Below are positions 25,504-33,653 of a stretch of DNA of 64,000 nt, piece by piece. The position numbers were made by a program, and so were the translations under genes. The number at the start of each line of letters is the position of its first letter. Positions within the stretch are counted from its first letter, which is position 1. Below the pieces are notes generated by a model. That model was not told where the DNA came from. It saw only the letters and a list, made by a program, of their open reading frames with translations, and searched no databases. This DNA is from Bacteroidales bacterium (GTDB taxonomy: Bacteria > Bacteroidota > Bacteroidia > Bacteroidales > UBA12077): assembly GCA_028282785.1 (NCBI GenBank), contig JANQHE010000035.1, forward strand, positions 49,717 through 113,716. Direction: 5' to 3'.

Positions 25504-26016
25504 ATGACGAATAAAGAAGTAAAGTTTCGTAAAGTAATCGAAGAAAACGAGCATAAGATTTCTAGTATCTGCAGGTACTATTCATCAAATGATGAAGGCC
25601 AAAAGGATTTGTATCAGGAAGTTCTTATAAATATTTGGAAAAGCCTTGATTCATTTCGGGGAGATGCCCAATTAAGTACATGGATTTACCGAGTAGCAGT
25701 AAACACTGCCATGGGCTTTGCAAATAAAGAAATAAAAAGACAAAAAATATTTATCGATCACAATGAAAGTATCTTAGACAATTTGGTTGATTTGGAGGAG
25801 GATTTGGCTAAAGACAAAGAAAAACTGGTTCAACAGCTTGAAAATCAAATTAACCAGTTATCGGTAATTGATAAAATTATTATGACATTAGTTATGGAGT
25901 CTGTTAACCACAAGGAGATTGCTTCAGTAATCGGAATAACCGAGCCGAATGTAAGAGTTAAAATTCATAGAATTAAAAATGAATTGAAGGAAACTCTTAA
26001 AATGTCAAATTCTTAA
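25504..26016 (+). CDS. ECF-type RNA polymerase sigma factor
   Basis: The 170-residue protein has sigma region 2 (about 10-85) with DLYQEVLINIWKSLDSFRGDAQLSTWIYRVAVNTA, shown here as DLYQEVLINIWKSL and AQLSTWIYRVAVNTA. Region 4 (about 110-165) contains HKEIASVIGITEPNVRVKIHRIK. Regions 1 and 3 are missing, as in ECF factors. It directs polymerase to a small regulon in response to an envelope signal. The next gene, 11 bp downstream, encodes a membrane protein that probably acts as its anti-sigma factor. No promoter of the housekeeping type was found upstream. An ECF factor often transcribes its own gene, and TATAATTGC near 25476 could not be assigned. Confidence 0.92.
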   Translation: MTNKEVKFRKVIEENEHKISSICRYYSSNDEGQKDLYQEVLINIWKSLDSFRGDAQLSTWIYRVAVNTAMGFANKEIKRQKIFIDHNESILDNLVDLEEDLAKDKEKLVQQLENQINQLSVIDKIIMTLVMESVNHKEIASVIGITEPNVRVKIHRIKNELKETLKMSNS

Positions 26017-26027
26017 AAATTATCACT

Positions 26028-26585
26028 ATGCGAAAAGATAACAAATATCAAATGGATTTTGAATCATTAATTTCAGAAATGGAAACCACTGATTCTAAGT
26101 ATAAGAAGGTGATGAGAAGGTTTCAAATAATGTTCTTTGTGTTCATATTCTTTTATGCTGGAGTTTTTATTATAAATCCTTATCCGGAATTAACTATTTA
26201 CGACAGAATTGCAGGAGCATGTTACGTAATTGCCTTCAGTTTATTTACAATCCAGTTTAGAAGTTTATACAAAAGATTAAAAAACGTAAACTATTTTGAC
26301 ACAGTGAAAAAAGTACTTCAGGATGCCGAGAAAAGGTATAGGTTATGGCAAAAAAATATTTTGTTGATTAGCATAGCTATATTATTTATTGATGCTGCTA
26401 CTATATTAATCTTATATGATAGGTTTATAGAAAACTGGACAGTTTGGCAATTTATTGCAGTGGTGCAGGTTGTTGTTATTTTATTAATTGGCACTGGATT
26501 CACAATTGGTTATTTTAAGTGGCGAAAAGAAAGTAGACCCATTTGGTTATCTGCTAAGAAGTTAATAAAAGAATTGGAAGATTAG
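26028..26585 (+). CDS. Membrane protein next to ECF sigma factor, candidate anti-sigma factor
   Basis: The 185-residue protein has a charged cytoplasmic N-terminus (about 1-30, DFESLISEMETTDSKYKKVMRR). Two pairs of membrane helices follow (about 31-50 and 62-80; 108-128 and 137-160), then a basic C-terminal tail. No zinc-binding anti-sigma motif (HxxxCxxC) is present, and I do not recognise a named family. The operon position 11 bp after the sigma gene and the short N-terminal cytoplasmic segment are what suggest control of the sigma factor. The alternative is that it is merely a co-regulated envelope protein. Confidence 0.75.
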   Translation: MRKDNKYQMDFESLISEMETTDSKYKKVMRRFQIMFFVFIFFYAGVFIINPYPELTIYDRIAGACYVIAFSLFTIQFRSLYKRLKNVNYFDTVKKVLQDAEKRYRLWQKNILLISIAILFIDAATILILYDRFIENWTVWQFIAVVQVVVILLIGTGFTIGYFKWRKESRPIWLSAKKLIKELED

Positions 26586-26607
26586 ATTTTTAATAAGGAT
26601 TAGTAAT

Positions 26608-26823
26608 ATGAGAAAAAATAAGCTAAAAAGATTACAATATGTTGCATTGGGATGCTTTTTTGTAGGTTATTCAGCATATATAGTAGTGTTGTTAACAGAT
26701 AAGTTAAATGATTTTTTAAAAGGCTTTTTACATGGGCTATCATTTGTAATGATATGTACTTGGAGTGTTTTTATGGTATGGAGCGCATTTAATAAAAGAA
26801 ATCCATATAAAATTATAAAATAA
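26608..26823 (+). CDS. Small two-helix membrane protein of the sigma factor operon
   Basis: The 71-residue protein has a basic start (MRKNKLKRLQY) and two hydrophobic helices (about 11-30 and 42-62) with a short loop between. AAGGA upstream of the ATG (26594-26601 region) supports translation. It follows the candidate anti-sigma gene by 22 bp on the same strand and ends the operon just before a hairpin-forming repeat. No family is recognised. Similar small proteins accompany ECF systems in Bacteroidota, but no function is known to me. Confidence 0.6.
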   Translation: MRKNKLKRLQYVALGCFFVGYSAYIVVLLTDKLNDFLKGFLHGLSFVMICTWSVFMVWSAFNKRNPYKIIK

Positions 26824-26835
26824 GGATATAAAAAA

Positions 26836-26996
26836 GGGATTGTCCAAAAAGTACAATAGTTGAATTTCGTTCGTATTTTCTACTTTGAGTAGCTTTGTGT
26901 CGTCTTTGTGATTCTCTGTGTAACAGCCTTTTATAATTATACTACAAAGTTTCACAAAGCAGGCACAAAGAACACCAAGACTTTTTGGGCAACCCC
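26836..26996. repeat. Short non-coding repeat, family 2, copy 1
   Basis: The ends GGGATTGTCCAAAAAGT and ACTTTTTGGGCAACCCC are near-perfect inverted repeats. The interior holds repeated CTTTGTG on the left arm and CACAAAG on the right, so the whole 161 bp can fold on itself. A second copy lies at 28239-28441. It is placed between two convergent genes and may serve as a terminator for both. Confidence 0.75.
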
Positions 26997-27032
26997 TTTT
27001 ATCTTTAATCTTATTACTTTTATCTTGTAAGG

Positions 27033-27944
27033 CTATCCTTTAAAGAATAAAGCTTTCATAATATGGCTGGCCATTTTTGGATTTTCTTTTAATCTTCTTG
27101 TGGAATATCCAAACCATTGTTTTCCATAAGGCACATAAACTCTCATACGGTGTCCCTTATCAATGATTGATTGACGTAATTTAGGTGTAACACCATATAA
27201 CATTTGGAACTCATATTTTTCCTTTGGAACATTATATTTTTCGATTAATTCATATGATCCTTCAACGATTGGCTTATCATGTGTAGCTATTCCCGGATAT
27301 ACGCCATTTTTTAAACAGAAATCTATATCTTCGATGAAATGCTCATTAATTTCTTCATATTTTTTGTATGCAATTTCTTTAGGCTCAACATAGATACCTT
27401 TACATAACCTGTAATTTAACGGAACTTCTTCAGTATGAATATCCATTAGGTTCTCAAGATCTTTTAATGTACGTTTTAAATAAGCCTGTAGTACAAGCCC
27501 AACATTTTTAGGGAATTCCGCTTTCAATTTTCTATAAATCTCAATGGTCATATCGGTACATGGAGAATCTTCCATATCAACACGAATAAAGTTGTTGTAC
27601 TCGGCAGCTTTAGCAACAATATCACGAATGTGTTGATAACAAACCTCTTTGTCTATTAACAAACCAAACATGGTTGGTTTTACCGAATAGTTTCCATCAA
27701 TGTCTTCTTTCTCAACACGGTCAATCAGTTCAACGTATTCCTTTTTGTTTGCTTCAGCTTCATCCAGGGTTTTAATGAACTCACCTAAAATATCAATGGT
27801 TACCATGCAACCTTTTGTATTTAAGTCTTTTGAAGCTTTAATAGCATCTTCAACTGTTTCTCCAGCTATATAAGGCTTAGAAAACAACCATACAAATTTT
27901 TTAGGGAAGTATGGTAATAAAGCAGCGATTAATTTATTAAACAT
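27033..27944 (-). CDS. Proline dehydrogenase (PRODH domain)
   Basis: The 303-residue protein folds as the FAD-binding beta/alpha barrel of proline dehydrogenase, oxidising L-proline to pyrroline-5-carboxylate. Family landmarks are visible: YEFQMLYGVTPKLR, MRVYVPYG, and the substrate-binding arginine pair Arg283-Arg284 in YSTRRLKENP near the C-terminus. It is a stand-alone enzyme; the P5C dehydrogenase half of PutA is not fused and not in the window. It is flanked by repeats on both sides: a family-2 hairpin 36 bp past its stop, and family-1 and family-2 copies upstream of its start. This suggests an independent transcript for amino-acid use. Confidence 0.93.
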   Translation of the reverse strand: MFNKLIAALLPYFPKKFVWLFSKPYIAGETVEDAIKASKDLNTKGCMVTIDILGEFIKTLDEAEANKKEYVELIDRVEKEDIDGNYSVKPTMFGLLIDKEVCYQHIRDIVAKAAEYNNFIRVDMEDSPCTDMTIEIYRKLKAEFPKNVGLVLQAYLKRTLKDLENLMDIHTEEVPLNYRLCKGIYVEPKEIAYKKYEEINEHFIEDIDFCLKNGVYPGIATHDKPIVEGSYELIEKYNVPKEKYEFQMLYGVTPKLRQSIIDKGHRMRVYVPYGKQWFGYSTRRLKENPKMASHIMKALFFKG

Positions 27945-27993
27945 ATTTCTTGATTATTAGTTATTTAAATTAGTTTATTCAAGTATCTGGTTA

Positions 27994-28153
27994 TTTAGTC
28001 TGACGAATTCATAAATATTTATAATCTATCAATATTTATGAATTGTACAGGTTAACCTTAACAAGAAATCATAAATATTTAAATCAATAAACTATCTAAT
28101 AATTTCTTCGTTAAAAGATTCATTCATAAACTTCATGAATGAATCAGGTTAAA
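27994..28153. repeat. Short non-coding repeat, family 1, copy 2
   Basis: This copy has the same blocks in the same order as 25293-25435, with an additional AT-rich segment of about 17 bp after the first ATAAATATTTAT. The left end TTTAGTCTGACGAATTCATAAA (two parts: TTTAGTCTGACG, AATTCATAAA) and the reverse complement of the right end agree at 16 of 22 positions. It lies in the 517-bp gene-free stretch upstream of the proline dehydrogenase gene, which otherwise holds only the family-2 copy at 28239. Confidence 0.65.
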
Positions 28154-28238
28154 TACAACCGCATAATTAGGAATATTTTTTTCAAAAAAAAAGGAGAAAA
28201 ATCAGTTTTACATATTAACTGTTTCTAAAACATAAAAA

Positions 28239-28441
28239 GGAGTTGTCCAAAAAGTAGACAAATTGAATTTTGCTTGTATTTTTTACTTTGAGTAACTTTG
28301 TGTCTTCTTTGGGACTCTTTGTGTAACAGGTTTTTATAAATATACCACAAACCTGTCTGCCGAATTTATCCGCCGTAGGAGGACAGGCAGAGTTTCATAA
28401 AGCTGCCACAACGAACCACTAAGACTTTTTAGACAGCCCCC
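28239..28441. repeat. Short non-coding repeat, family 2, copy 2, with a 40-bp insertion
   Basis: This copy aligns along its full length with 26836-26996, in the same orientation, except for a 40-bp G+C-richer block at 28352-28391. The block carries CCTGTCTGCC at one side and GGACAGGCAG at the other. The outer ends GGAGTTGTCC and GACAGCCCC keep the inverted-repeat character. It starts about 20 bp beyond the stop codon of the minus-strand gene at 28462, as copy 1 lies just beyond the proline dehydrogenase stop. Confidence 0.75.
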
Positions 28442-28461
28442 CTATATTTTCTGAATTAAAA

Positions 28462-31221
28462 TCATTTATAGAGTAGTAATTTCCTTGTAGTTGACTTATT
28501 ATTGGCACTGATTTTTATAATATATGTACCATTTTGTAAATAATCGAGATTAATCCTTAATTCTCCAGGATCATGCGATTTTTTATAAGATCCAACTAAA
28601 ATACCTCCAGTATTATATACGTAAATTTTAACAGATTTTAAATTCTCTTCTTCAAGATTTATATTAACAATTCCGCTTGTTGGATTAGGATAAATATTAG
28701 CTTTTAATTCCTTATTAATAACTGTGTTTGAACTTGTAGGGTATCCTCCTTCCAAATCACAATAATACAAGCCGCGCCCATGTGTTGCAGCAAGAATCAT
28801 ATTGTCATATTCTCTTAAACGCAACATGTCAACTCTTACATTTGGCAGTCCGTTATTAACAGGTTCCCAAACTACTGGTTCTTCGTGAATATTACTCGTT
28901 GCCCATATTCCAACTTCAGTAGCTAATATAACCTTTGATGTATCTTCCGGATCAAACAGTGCCCAGCGAATAGGCATATCCGGTAAATTTCCTTCTTTTT
29001 CTTCCCAAATAGTTCCTCCATCTGCAGTATACCAAACTGAGGATACACCATAATTCGAAAATGTTACAAGTAATTCGTTAATATTTTTACCTTCAGCGAT
29101 ACATGAAATATTTCCAGGAGGGAAATCATCGGAGCTAATATTAGTGGTTGCAGGATTAGTTTGTACTTTCTTTACCTTAAATATTTCACCTGCCTGAGTA
29201 CCTAAAAACAAAATTCTTTCATTCGGATCAGAGTATTCACTCAACTTAACATGCGAAAAGTGAACATTGCTTCCTGAATTGACATCCACAAATGAATAAA
29301 CATTACCATCATTGGAGATAAGTCCATCAATTCTAAGGATCTTATCAGCTAAGTCTCCACTAAACCCGACTGCATTTGCATAATAAGTGTCGTTTTCATA
29401 GTCATAGTCAGAAGGGCTTATAAATGTTCCACTACTATAATCTATGCTCGTGCGATTTGTATAATTATTACCTGATTTTTGATTAATATATACCCTATTG
29501 TAATAAACAGTGGTAATTAGTTTATTATCAGAAGTAAAAAAACAATAGGCGCCATCTCCGTACGAAACAAAGCTGGTCTCATTATCAATAGGATTTCCAA
29601 TGTAGGCAACAGTACCATTATCTTGTAAACCTCCAACAAAAATATTTGATGCCGAATCCGGATGAAGATTACATGTATAAAACTGTAAGGTATTAAAAGC
29701 TTTGTTTCTTTCCATAAAGTTCATATCTACTGCCGTTCCGTTTTTCGTTAAAAAAACACCTCCATCGTTTGTAAAGCAAATGGTATCGGAACTCCCTGGT
29801 TTAAAAGTAATACTATGTTGATCTGCGTGTACATATGGTTCTAGTGTTGGATCATAATATATACCAAAATTGAACCACGAAGAGATTTCTTTCCAGGAGC
29901 TTCCCCCATTGGTTGACTTATGCAGATTTAATCCTCCTGCATATATGGTATTTTCATCATTAGGATCAACTTCAATGGTTAGAGCGTGCCATGCAAGTGT
30001 TGCCCAGCTAGAGCTAATGTATGGTAAGTTTTGTTCTTGCCATGAATTTCCGTTGTCATCACTTTTTAATAAATATCTTCCGCGATAATAAATCCAGTTC
30101 TCTGCTGTATAGCCTCCCGCAGCCAGAACCGCATATATTGTATTAGGAGAAGATTCTGAAGAAGCTATCATTGTTCTCCCCGGTATAACAACCGTTGGAT
30201 CACTGCTTTCTTTAATTAAGTTTGCGTAGTTTTCGAAAATAGTCCAATCTGTTCCATTATCAGTGTATAATATGGTTGCACCTCCTTTACCATCAATATT
30301 TCGATATGTGCCGACAAATAATCTGTTAGAAGAAGCTAATTCGATATCAGAAGGGGAATACGTAATGTCATCTCCCGGAATATTTGGAAGAACCTGTGTC
30401 CATGTATTTCCATCATCTGTAGATCTGAATAACCCGTCGGATGGGACCGGAGAATGATCTTGTCCTTGATATGTTCCGGAAACAACACCTGCGTATATTA
30501 CACTTTGTCCATCTTCTTCTCTAATTACAATATCACTTATATATGGAAAATCGGAGGTTGATGGTAATAAATTCCAGGTATTTCCACCATCAGTTGTTTT
30601 CCAGATCCCTACACCCCTTGTTGAAGATTCCCGATATATAGTAACCGCAGTTTGCGGTTCTCCGGTTCCAACATAAAATACTAAAGGATTGTTTGGATCA
30701 TGAACGATCGAACTTATAGATAGATTTTCCCATACATCGCTTATAGGATACCAGGTAGAATCTTCGTTATATATATCATTATTATACCATAATCCTCCCG
30801 TAACCGACCCGGCCCATACTTTTTTGTAGTCGGTATCATTAGGATCGAACATGAAACTGCGCACTCTGCCACCCATATCGGATGGTACTTCGTTCCATAC
30901 ATATCTATTAAATAATTCACTTTTTGTGTTTTTAAGTTTGCTTTTGGTTTCTTTTACGGCAGATACCATTCTTTCATGTGGTACCCTTTTTAAATTAGGA
31001 TCTATGGTAGCGTAATAATCTTGGATTCCGGCCATTTCCGGTTTATCCATTTTTGTCTTGGAACCTTTATCCTCAACATATTTTATATTTAAAGATTTCA
31101 ATTCATTTATTAAAAAGTGTTCATACTTCTTTCGCTCGTTTGTATTAAGCTTAATAATTATCGAAACTGCAAGGATTAGGAAGGTTAAAGCTGCTAAAAA
31201 TGTTGTACGTTTTGCTTTCAT
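28462..31221 (-). CDS. Secreted beta-propeller protein (sortilin/BNR repeats) with T9SS sorting domain
   Basis: The 919-residue protein has an N-terminal signal/anchor helix (about 8-25) and then a large propeller region. This contains several Asp-box (BNR) repeats such as KTTDGGNTW, RSTDDGNTWT, KSDDNGNSW and KSTNGGSSW, seen in sortilin/VPS10 and sialidase folds. The C-terminal 80 residues are a type A T9SS sorting domain (YPNPTSG, then GTYIIKI and a basic end TTRKLLLYK). It is therefore exported through the outer membrane by the PorU/PorV machinery encoded downstream in this window and left on the surface or released. No catalytic triad is evident. Adhesion or glycan binding is possible. Confidence 0.9.
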   Translation of the reverse strand: MKAKRTTFLAALTFLILAVSIIIKLNTNERKKYEHFLINELKSLNIKYVEDKGSKTKMDKPEMAGIQDYYATIDPNLKRVPHERMVSAVKETKSKLKNTKSELFNRYVWNEVPSDMGGRVRSFMFDPNDTDYKKVWAGSVTGGLWYNNDIYNEDSTWYPISDVWENLSISSIVHDPNNPLVFYVGTGEPQTAVTIYRESSTRGVGIWKTTDGGNTWNLLPSTSDFPYISDIVIREEDGQSVIYAGVVSGTYQGQDHSPVPSDGLFRSTDDGNTWTQVLPNIPGDDITYSPSDIELASSNRLFVGTYRNIDGKGGATILYTDNGTDWTIFENYANLIKESSDPTVVIPGRTMIASSESSPNTIYAVLAAGGYTAENWIYYRGRYLLKSDDNGNSWQEQNLPYISSSWATLAWHALTIEVDPNDENTIYAGGLNLHKSTNGGSSWKEISSWFNFGIYYDPTLEPYVHADQHSITFKPGSSDTICFTNDGGVFLTKNGTAVDMNFMERNKAFNTLQFYTCNLHPDSASNIFVGGLQDNGTVAYIGNPIDNETSFVSYGDGAYCFFTSDNKLITTVYYNRVYINQKSGNNYTNRTSIDYSSGTFISPSDYDYENDTYYANAVGFSGDLADKILRIDGLISNDGNVYSFVDVNSGSNVHFSHVKLSEYSDPNERILFLGTQAGEIFKVKKVQTNPATTNISSDDFPPGNISCIAEGKNINELLVTFSNYGVSSVWYTADGGTIWEEKEGNLPDMPIRWALFDPEDTSKVILATEVGIWATSNIHEEPVVWEPVNNGLPNVRVDMLRLREYDNMILAATHGRGLYYCDLEGGYPTSSNTVINKELKANIYPNPTSGIVNINLEEENLKSVKIYVYNTGGILVGSYKKSHDPGELRINLDYLQNGTYIIKISANNKSTTRKLLLYK

Positions 31222-31350
31222 AATATAGGTTTACATTAGAATTTTTCAGCTAATTAAGTAAGATAATTTTTCCCTTATTTACCATATTAATTTTCGACTA
31301 TTTAATTAAATATAAAATTAAATTTGAAAAATAATGTTTCAGCTAACAAA

Positions 31351-31378
31351 TAAAAAATCCTGCAAAAATTATGCAGAA
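31351..31378 (-). terminator. Terminator of the LemA/TPM operon
   Basis: Read on the minus strand, TTCTGCA (31378-31372) pairs with TGCAGGA (31364-31358), with one wobble, around seven bases. Six T follow. It lies 35 bp past the stop of the last TPM gene. Confidence 0.75.
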
Positions 31379-31412
31379 TTTAATCTAAAGTTGAATCTTT
31401 TTTATAATCGAT

Positions 31413-32225
31413 TTACCAGCTACCTCCGGCACCACCTCCGCCAAAGCTTCCTCCACCAAAGCCTCCGAATCCGCCTCCGCCACTGAAACCTCCAAAACTT
31501 CCTCCGCCAGATGAGAAATTACCAAAACTTCCGCCATGACTTCTATTTGAACTTAACATTCCCATTGCAATCCAGAATGGAACATTATGGCCCACAGCAT
31601 AATGCCTGGCCCTACGTGCTCTTCCGATAAAACTGAAAATTATAACTATTAGGAAAATAATAACCGTAAGAATTGCTGACCCGGCTGACCCGCTTGTAGC
31701 CTGTTTGTAATCATCAGCGGTATATTCTCCTCTGCTTAATTCCATAATCCGGTTTGTAGCTTCATCTAATCCTTTGAAATACATTCCTTGTTTGAAATAA
31801 GGAATAATCTCATTTTCTACAATTCTTTTTGCAATTGCATCGGGGATAACACCTTCAAGCCCATAACCTGTTGCAATGAAAACTTCTCCTTTTGAATCAG
31901 CATAATTTGGTTTAACCAAGATTAAGGCACCATTATCTTTCCCTTCTTGCCCAACTCCCCATTTTTCTGCTAATTCAAATGCATAACTTGCTTTATCGTA
32001 ACCATCTAAAGATTTTACAATTGCAATAGCAATTTGCGTAGATGATTCATTATTAAATTTCACTAATTTATTTTCAAGTGCCTGATTTTCTTGCTTAGAA
32101 AGAAAATTCGCATAATCGTTTACAATTCTGGGAGGGTTTGCTTTCTGTGGAAAATTTTGTGCTATAGTCTGAATTGAAATGAATGAAATCAGAATCAGTA
32201 AAATATATTTAATCTTTTTTCTCAT
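31413..32225 (-). CDS. TPM-domain membrane protein with glycine-rich tail (YgcG-like)
   Basis: The ATG at 32225 is preferred over one at 32279 inside the upstream gene, because it begins directly with a signal peptide (MRKKIKYILLILISFISIQ). The 270-residue protein then has a TPM/Psb32 domain (about 25-160; VNDYANFLS, ALILVKPNY, VFIATGYGLEGVIPD). One membrane helix at about 185-205 precedes a C-terminal tail of Gly, Ser and Phe ending GGGGAGGSW. TPM domains are found with LemA proteins in many bacteria; their biochemical role is not settled. This gene is the last of a three-gene operon. Confidence 0.88.
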   Translation of the reverse strand: MRKKIKYILLILISFISIQTIAQNFPQKANPPRIVNDYANFLSKQENQALENKLVKFNNESSTQIAIAIVKSLDGYDKASYAFELAEKWGVGQEGKDNGALILVKPNYADSKGEVFIATGYGLEGVIPDAIAKRIVENEIIPYFKQGMYFKGLDEATNRIMELSRGEYTADDYKQATSGSAGSAILTVIIFLIVIIFSFIGRARRARHYAVGHNVPFWIAMGMLSSNRSHGGSFGNFSSGGGSFGGFSGGGGFGGFGGGSFGGGGAGGSW

Positions 32226-32232
32226 GGTTCTA

Positions 32233-32673
32233 TTATTTATCATCAAATGAAATTTCATCTGATAATTCGTTAACATCATCTTTTTGATATGGGAAATGTT
32301 CTTTTAATGCTTTTCCGGCCATTTTTATACCATTGCTTAGACCTTCGGTATATTCTTCTTTTTTGAAATGACCAATAACTGTTTCTTTTATTTCATCCCA
32401 GAAATTATCAGGAGTTACTTTGTTAATTCCTGCATCACCTAAAATGGCAAATTTCCTGTCATTTACTGAAAGATAAAACAAAACTCCATTTCGCAATTCG
32501 GTTTTGTGCATTGCAAGTTTTTCAAACATGAAAGCGGCTCTATCCAAAACTTCTTCATTACAATTTGATTCAATATGAACTCGTATTTCTCCGGAAGTAT
32601 TTAATTCGGCTTCTTGAATGGCATCAGTAACTTGCTTCTTTTGTTCCTGATTAAAAAAATGTGATGGTCTCAT
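32233..32673 (-). CDS. TPM-domain protein, soluble short form
   Basis: The 146-residue protein carries a second TPM domain (about 8-125) with SGEIRVHIESN, NGVLFYLSVNDRKFAILGD and an acidic C-terminus. No signal peptide or membrane helix is seen, so it is probably cytoplasmic or depends on its partners. It lies between lemA (2 bp upstream gap) and the longer TPM gene, so the three products are made together. Pairs of a short and a long TPM protein next to LemA are common in Bacteroidota. The function is unknown beyond an inferred membrane-associated complex. Confidence 0.85.
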   Translation of the reverse strand: MRPSHFFNQEQKKQVTDAIQEAELNTSGEIRVHIESNCNEEVLDRAAFMFEKLAMHKTELRNGVLFYLSVNDRKFAILGDAGINKVTPDNFWDEIKETVIGHFKKEEYTEGLSNGIKMAGKALKEHFPYQKDDVNELSDEISFDDK

Positions 32674-32675
32674 AA

Positions 32676-33266
32676 TTAAAATTCTACTTTAGGTGCTTCT
32701 TGTGCATTTTCTTGTGCTTTGAAATAAGCCTTTTCTTCAAAATCAAAGATATTTGCATAAATATTCTTTGGGAATTGCTTAATAAAAGTGTTAAACGTTT
32801 GTGCACTGTTGTTGAATTTTTGACGCTCAACCGTAATTCTGTTCTCAGTTCCTTCTAATTGAGCCTGTAATTCAAGGAAATTTTGATTTGCCTTTAAATC
32901 AGGATAACGTTCCACTACAACCATTAATCTTGATAAAGCAGAACTTAATCCGCTTTGTGCCTGTTGAAAAGCTTGAATGCTTTCGGTATTTAAGTTTGAA
33001 GGATCAATAGTGGTGGAAGTTGCTTTAGCTCTTGCTTCAATCACACCGGTTAAAGTTTCTTGTTCATGCTCTGCATATCCTTTTACCGTATTTACAAGGT
33101 TAGGAATTAAGTCTGCTCTACGTTGATAAACATTTTCAACTTGAGCCCACTGTGATTTGACTCCTTCATCCATAGCAACCATTTTATTATAGTTACCTTT
33201 TATTGATGAATAAAAAAATAATGCTATTACAGCAATAACTATTATAGTAATCCACTTTTTCTTCAT
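32676..33266 (-). CDS. lemA: LemA family protein
   Basis: The 196-residue protein has an N-terminal membrane helix (about 4-20). The LemA helical-bundle domain follows, with the typical YNKMVAMDEGVKSQWAQVENVYQRRADLIPNLV (in parts: MVAMDEGVKSQWAQVEN, YQRRADLIPNLV) and ARNRYN-like segments replaced here by ENRITVERQKFNNSAQTFN. The family is membrane-anchored, with its bundle on one side of the inner membrane. Its function is not defined. It heads the operon with two TPM genes, and a well-formed Bacteroidota promoter lies 21-60 bp upstream of the ATG. Confidence 0.93.
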   Translation of the reverse strand: MKKKWITIIVIAVIALFFYSSIKGNYNKMVAMDEGVKSQWAQVENVYQRRADLIPNLVNTVKGYAEHEQETLTGVIEARAKATSTTIDPSNLNTESIQAFQQAQSGLSSALSRLMVVVERYPDLKANQNFLELQAQLEGTENRITVERQKFNNSAQTFNTFIKQFPKNIYANIFDFEEKAYFKAQENAQEAPKVEF

Positions 33267-33293
33267 TTTTTTAATTTATTAATTAGTGATTTT

Positions 33294-33325
33294 CAAATTT
33301 AATCTATATTACCAGCTTCTTCAAA
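33294..33325 (-). promoter_or_regulatory. Promoter of the lemA operon
   Basis: On the minus strand TTTG (33325-33322), a 20-nt spacer, and TAAATTTG (33301-33294) match the Bacteroidota housekeeping consensus. A start near 33287 gives a leader of about 21 nt. Confidence 0.7.
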
Positions 33326-33383
33326 TAACGTGCTATTAAAATAATTCAGTAAATCTGTCATGATAAATTGCCATATCATGATA

Positions 33384-33412
33384 TTTGTTTTTCTAATTAA
33401 ACTCTAATTTTG
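33384..33412 (+). promoter_or_regulatory. Probable promoter of hutU
   Basis: TTTG (33384-33387), a 17-nt spacer and TAATTTTG (33405-33412) fit the Bacteroidota consensus. Transcription from about 33418 would give a long leader of about 235 nt that contains the palindromes at 33534-33621. A second -7-like box, TATTTTTG, overlaps downstream at 33413. Confidence 0.5.
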
Positions 33413-33533
33413 TATTTTTGACACTGATTTTTAATAACAGAAATAGCTTTTTTATGGGCTGGAACCAAATTTACCCCTTTTTAGCAGATAATAGAATGAG
33501 GATAAGATATCCTTAGAAAATTATAAAACTATT

Positions 33534-33621
33534 GGGCTAAAGCCCGGTGAACATAAATTGCCTATTACCCGGACCTTAAGGCCCGGGTAAACAAAATCTC
33601 AAATAAATTGGACTTTAGTCC
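33534..33621. repeat. Cluster of three palindromes in the hutU leader
   Basis: GGGCTAAAGCCC (33534-33545), a 26-bp near-perfect palindrome at 33565-33590 with arms TTACCCGG/CCGGGTAA around CCTTAAGG, and GGACTTTAGTCC (33610-33621). The shared core (CTAAAG or CTTTAG inside GC arms) suggests one repeated sequence family. These could be mRNA hairpins, protein-binding sites or REP-like repeats. The 387-bp gene-free stretch 33267-33653 contains only these and the two promoters. Confidence 0.7.
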
Positions 33622-33653
33622 TTTATTAACAAAAAAATCAAAATAATTATATA

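Noticed and set aside
28001..28160. Small RNA or tRNA in the gap upstream of proline dehydrogenase
   Set aside because: No cloverleaf or terminator is present; the stretch is explained by the family-1 repeat.
33534..33621. CRISPR-like array
   Set aside because: There are only three palindromes of different sequence and spacing, with no constant repeat and no cas gene.
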